This document shows positions 63,290-64,000 of a stretch of DNA of 64,000 nucleotides, in pieces. The stretch comes from Rathayibacter sp. VKM Ac-2856 (lineage in GTDB: Bacteria > Actinomycetota > Actinomycetes > Actinomycetales > Microbacteriaceae). Position numbers and translations under genes: made by a program. Each line of letters starts with the position of its first letter. The first letter of the stretch is position 1. The notes under the pieces were generated by a model, which saw only the letters and a list, made by a program, of their open reading frames with translations, made no database searches and had not been told where the DNA came from. The stretch spans positions 1,116,001-1,180,000 of the forward strand of contig NZ_JABMLF010000001.1 in the NCBI RefSeq assembly GCF_013205055.1, given 5' to 3'.

Positions 63290-63706
63290 GTGCCCACCTA
63301 CTCCTACCGCTGCACGCAGTGCGGCAACGCCTTCGACATCCAGCAGAAGTTCACCGACGATACGCTCACCGAGTGCCCGAGCTGCCAGGGCGCGCTGCGC
63401 AAGGTCTTCAGCGCGGTCGGCGTGACCTTCAACGGGTCGGGCTTCTACCGGACCGACTCGCGCGCGTCGGGGTCGGGCTCGGGCTCGAAGGAGTCGAAGG
63501 GCGAGTCGGGCGGCGGCTCGTCCACCCCGGCGACCGCCGGTGCGGGGTCGGGCGGCTCCGGCTCGTCGAGCTCGGGGTCCTCCGGCTCGGGATCCTCCGG
63601 CTCGTCGTCGTCCTCGTCGGGCTCGGGCTCCTCCTCGTCGTCCTCCTCGTCCGGATCCTCGGGCTCCTCCTCGAAGCCGTCCTCCGGGTCGGGCTCCTCC
63701 TCCTAG
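63290..63706 (+). CDS. FmdB-type zinc-ribbon protein with long Ser/Gly tail
   Basis: 138 residues. The first 55 are a FmdB/CxxC_CxxC regulatory zinc ribbon: YSYRCTQCGNAFDIQQ and CPSCQGALRKVF hold the two Cys pairs. From about residue 60 to the end the protein is almost only Ser and Gly with a few Lys, Glu and Pro. The family is usually about 60-110 residues, so the tail is extended. GTG at 63290 after AGGAG. Lies between 5-FCL and mscL as in other actinobacteria. Confidence 0.9.
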   Translation: MPTYSYRCTQCGNAFDIQQKFTDDTLTECPSCQGALRKVFSAVGVTFNGSGFYRTDSRASGSGSGSKESKGESGGGSSTPATAGAGSGGSGSSSSGSSGSGSSGSSSSSSGSGSSSSSSSSGSSGSSSKPSSGSGSSS

Positions 63707-63778
63707 GGCGGCGCTCCCCCGGGAGCCCGCCCGCCTCCGCGCACGACCTCCCGCCCGCCGGCAGAAACGGAACAGATC

Positions 63779-64000
63779 ATGATCAACGGCTTCAAAGAGT
63801 TCATCCTCCGCGGCAACGTCATCGACCTGGCTGTCGCCGTGGTCATCGGCGCCGCGTTCACCACGATCGTCAACGCGCTCGTCACCGGGATCTTCAACCC
63901 GATCATCGGCGTGATCTTCGACGCGTCCTCGCTGGAGGCGCTCGGCTGGACCCTCCGCGCCGGCGAGAACGGCGAGCCCGACACCGTCCTCGCGTACGGC
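63779..64000 (+). CDS. mscL: Large-conductance mechanosensitive channel (partial, cut by window end)
   Basis: First 74 residues. [32 protein letters not shown] is the MscL N-terminal amphipathic helix and pore-lining TM1 with the expected Gly/Ala pattern; then FNPIIGVIF and a periplasmic loop. ATG at 63779 after a moderate AACGGAAC. The C-terminal half lies outside the window. Confidence 0.95.
   Translation, partial: MINGFKEFILRGNVIDLAVAVVIGAAFTTIVNALVTGIFNPIIGVIFDASSLEALGWTLRAGENGEPDTVLAYG

Overview
The window is a 64 kb piece of a high-GC actinobacterial chromosome. Gene content points to the family Microbacteriaceae (Rathayibacter/Clavibacter/Microbacterium-like; genus is inference). Indicators are a four-gene sdhCDAB operon, a GTP-type PEP carboxykinase, a type II dehydroquinase, the galU / SepX-GlpR / RimJ / 5-FCL / FmdB / MscL block typical of actinobacteria, frequent GTG and TTG starts, and many apparently leaderless promoters (TANNNT placed 6-8 bases before the start codon).

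Layout: 0-8 kb holds a BMP-type lipoprotein, GDP-mannose synthesis (manC) divergent from a GT4 glycosyltransferase, and sdhCDAB. 8-10.4 kb is dominated by two non-coding tandem arrays with a shared 92-base period, one on each side of a solitary DUF559/AbiEi-like endonuclease gene. 10.4-18.8 kb holds a YihY protein, a complete fructose PTS operon (regulator, 1-phosphofructokinase, IIA, tandem-IIB/IIC), exonuclease III, trpS and a HAD phosphatase.

18.95-28.5 kb is the highlight: a 12-gene, tightly overlapped operon that I read as a daptide-type RiPP cluster. It has a recognition protein, an aminotransferase, an Fe-ADH-like dehydrogenase, three about 42-residue precursor peptides all ending in Thr, a methyltransferase, an intramembrane metalloprotease, an unexpected APH-fold kinase and an ABC exporter. 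The expected logic is that the C-terminal Thr is oxidatively decarboxylated, transaminated and dimethylated to give a peptide with a second amino terminus, which is then cleaved and exported.

28.7-34.2 kb is the glycerol regulon (glpK, glpF, glpD and a divergent SorC-type regulator). 34.2-35.3 kb is a second solitary DUF559 endonuclease gene bracketed by two copies of a 60-base palindrome. 35.3-55.5 kb is mostly housekeeping: a RamB/ScfR-like regulator divergent from pckG, a thioesterase, aroQ, methyltransferases, an aldo/keto reductase, RNase HI, a CitE-like lyase, a membrane glycosyltransferase, an acyl-CoA ligase, an oxidoreductase and a thiolase. 55.5-58.4 kb is visibly lower in GC and carries one foreign-looking DUF900 alpha/beta hydrolase. 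58.4-64 kb holds tRNA-Ala(CGC), SepX/GlpR, RimJ-like, galU, 5-FCL, FmdB and the start of mscL.

Intergenic space is unusually rich in repeats: (i) the 92-base arrays, (ii) about a dozen copies or halves of an approximately 100-base palindromic BIME-like element with a GTAG-hairpin core, often abutting stop codons, and (iii) three copies of a 60-base palindrome with a conserved asymmetric loop. All assignments come from reading the sequence; no database search was run.
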